Assembly: GCA_014871545.1 (NCBI GenBank)
Contig: WGSR01000099.1
Coordinates: forward strand, 1 to 6,010
DNA: 6,010 nucleotides
DNA from: Collinsella sp.
GTDB lineage: Bacteria > Actinomycetota > Coriobacteriia > Coriobacteriales > Coriobacteriaceae
Direction of reading: 5' to 3'
The notes under the pieces were generated by a model. It saw only the letters and a list, made by a program, of their open reading frames with translations. It was not told the DNA's origin and did no database searches. The translations under genes and the position numbers were made by a program. The stretch's first letter is position 1. Each line of letters begins with the position of its first letter. This document shows, piece by piece, positions 5,792-6,010 of the stretch.

Positions 5792-6010
5792 TTACTCGTG
5801 ATCTTGGTAAATCTCACGCGGAGCAAGCTCCGAATGTTTGCGTTTTAAGGTCTTAGGGGCCTTATACGTGTTGCTCTCGAAGTCGATGTACTCGGTCTGC
5901 TTGAGCAGGCGCTCGATCATCTCCTCGTGATCGAACAACTCCCAGGCCTCATGCACGGCATCGAGTTTAGCGTGCGTCTCGGGACGGCGCGGCATAAACA
6001 GCGTGCAGCA
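5792..6010 (-). CDS. Unrecognised protein, C-terminal 72 residues only
   Basis: An open frame enters from the right window edge and ends in TAA at 5794-5792, directly before a strong terminator, which supports it as a real gene end. The visible residues begin CCTLFMPRRPETHAKL and end with LAPREIYQDHE. The stretch is strongly charged, with helical, Glu- and His-rich parts (HEAWELFDHEEMIERLLKQ) followed by a basic segment (YKAPKTLKRKH). There is no signal peptide, membrane segment or domain motif that I recognise. An internal Met codon at 5995 exists, but the frame continues upstream without a stop and no Shine-Dalgarno sequence can be seen, so I treat the gene as truncated by the window rather than as a 67-residue protein. 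The terminator suggests it is transcribed separately from comEA. Confidence 0.75.
   Translation of the reverse strand, partial: CCTLFMPRRPETHAKLDAVHEAWELFDHEEMIERLLKQTEYIDFESNTYKAPKTLKRKHSELAPREIYQDHE

Noticed and set aside
1..6010. A new multi-gene defence or mobile system
   Set aside because: All complete genes are recognised core or competence genes in a conserved order. No integrase, transposase, terminal repeats or CRISPR-like arrays are visible.

Overview
The window is a conserved bacterial housekeeping and competence neighbourhood, with every gene on the minus strand. Read in transcription order (high to low coordinates) it runs: the C-terminal end of an unrecognised protein, comEA, comEC, holA, rpsT and lepA. 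LepA is cut by the left window edge. The DNA is GC-rich. The order comEA-comEC-holA-rpsT-lepA, the GC content and the actinobacterial look of the proteins suggest an actinobacterium of the class Coriobacteriia (Collinsella-like). That placement is an inference from memory of the families, not from a search.

Region by region: 6010-5792 holds the last 72 codons of a charged protein I cannot name, followed by a strong intrinsic terminator (5781-5749). The roughly 170 bases before comEA carry three GGTTTTGG-type repeats and a 12-base palindrome, a possible control site. comEA (5578-4865) and comEC (4868-2565) overlap by ATGA and form a translationally coupled pair for DNA binding and uptake through the membrane. 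A 78-base gap with a promoter-like sequence precedes holA (2486-1524), the clamp-loader delta subunit. A 133-base gap then holds an extended -10 promoter, a leader hairpin and a duplicated ribosome-binding element before rpsT (1390-1124, GTG start). rpsT ends in a strong terminator (1089-1053). lepA starts at 1027 with no Shine-Dalgarno sequence, and a -10-like hexamer is placed so that its mRNA would be nearly leaderless.

Function: ComEA and ComEC bind and transport single-stranded DNA. HolA belongs to the replication clamp loader. S20 and LepA (EF4) serve the ribosome. I see no mobile element, CRISPR array, tRNA, rRNA or new multi-gene system. The points most worth checking are regulatory: the repeats upstream of comEA, the apparently leaderless lepA, and the rpsT leader. 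No gene-free stretch exceeds 300 bases.
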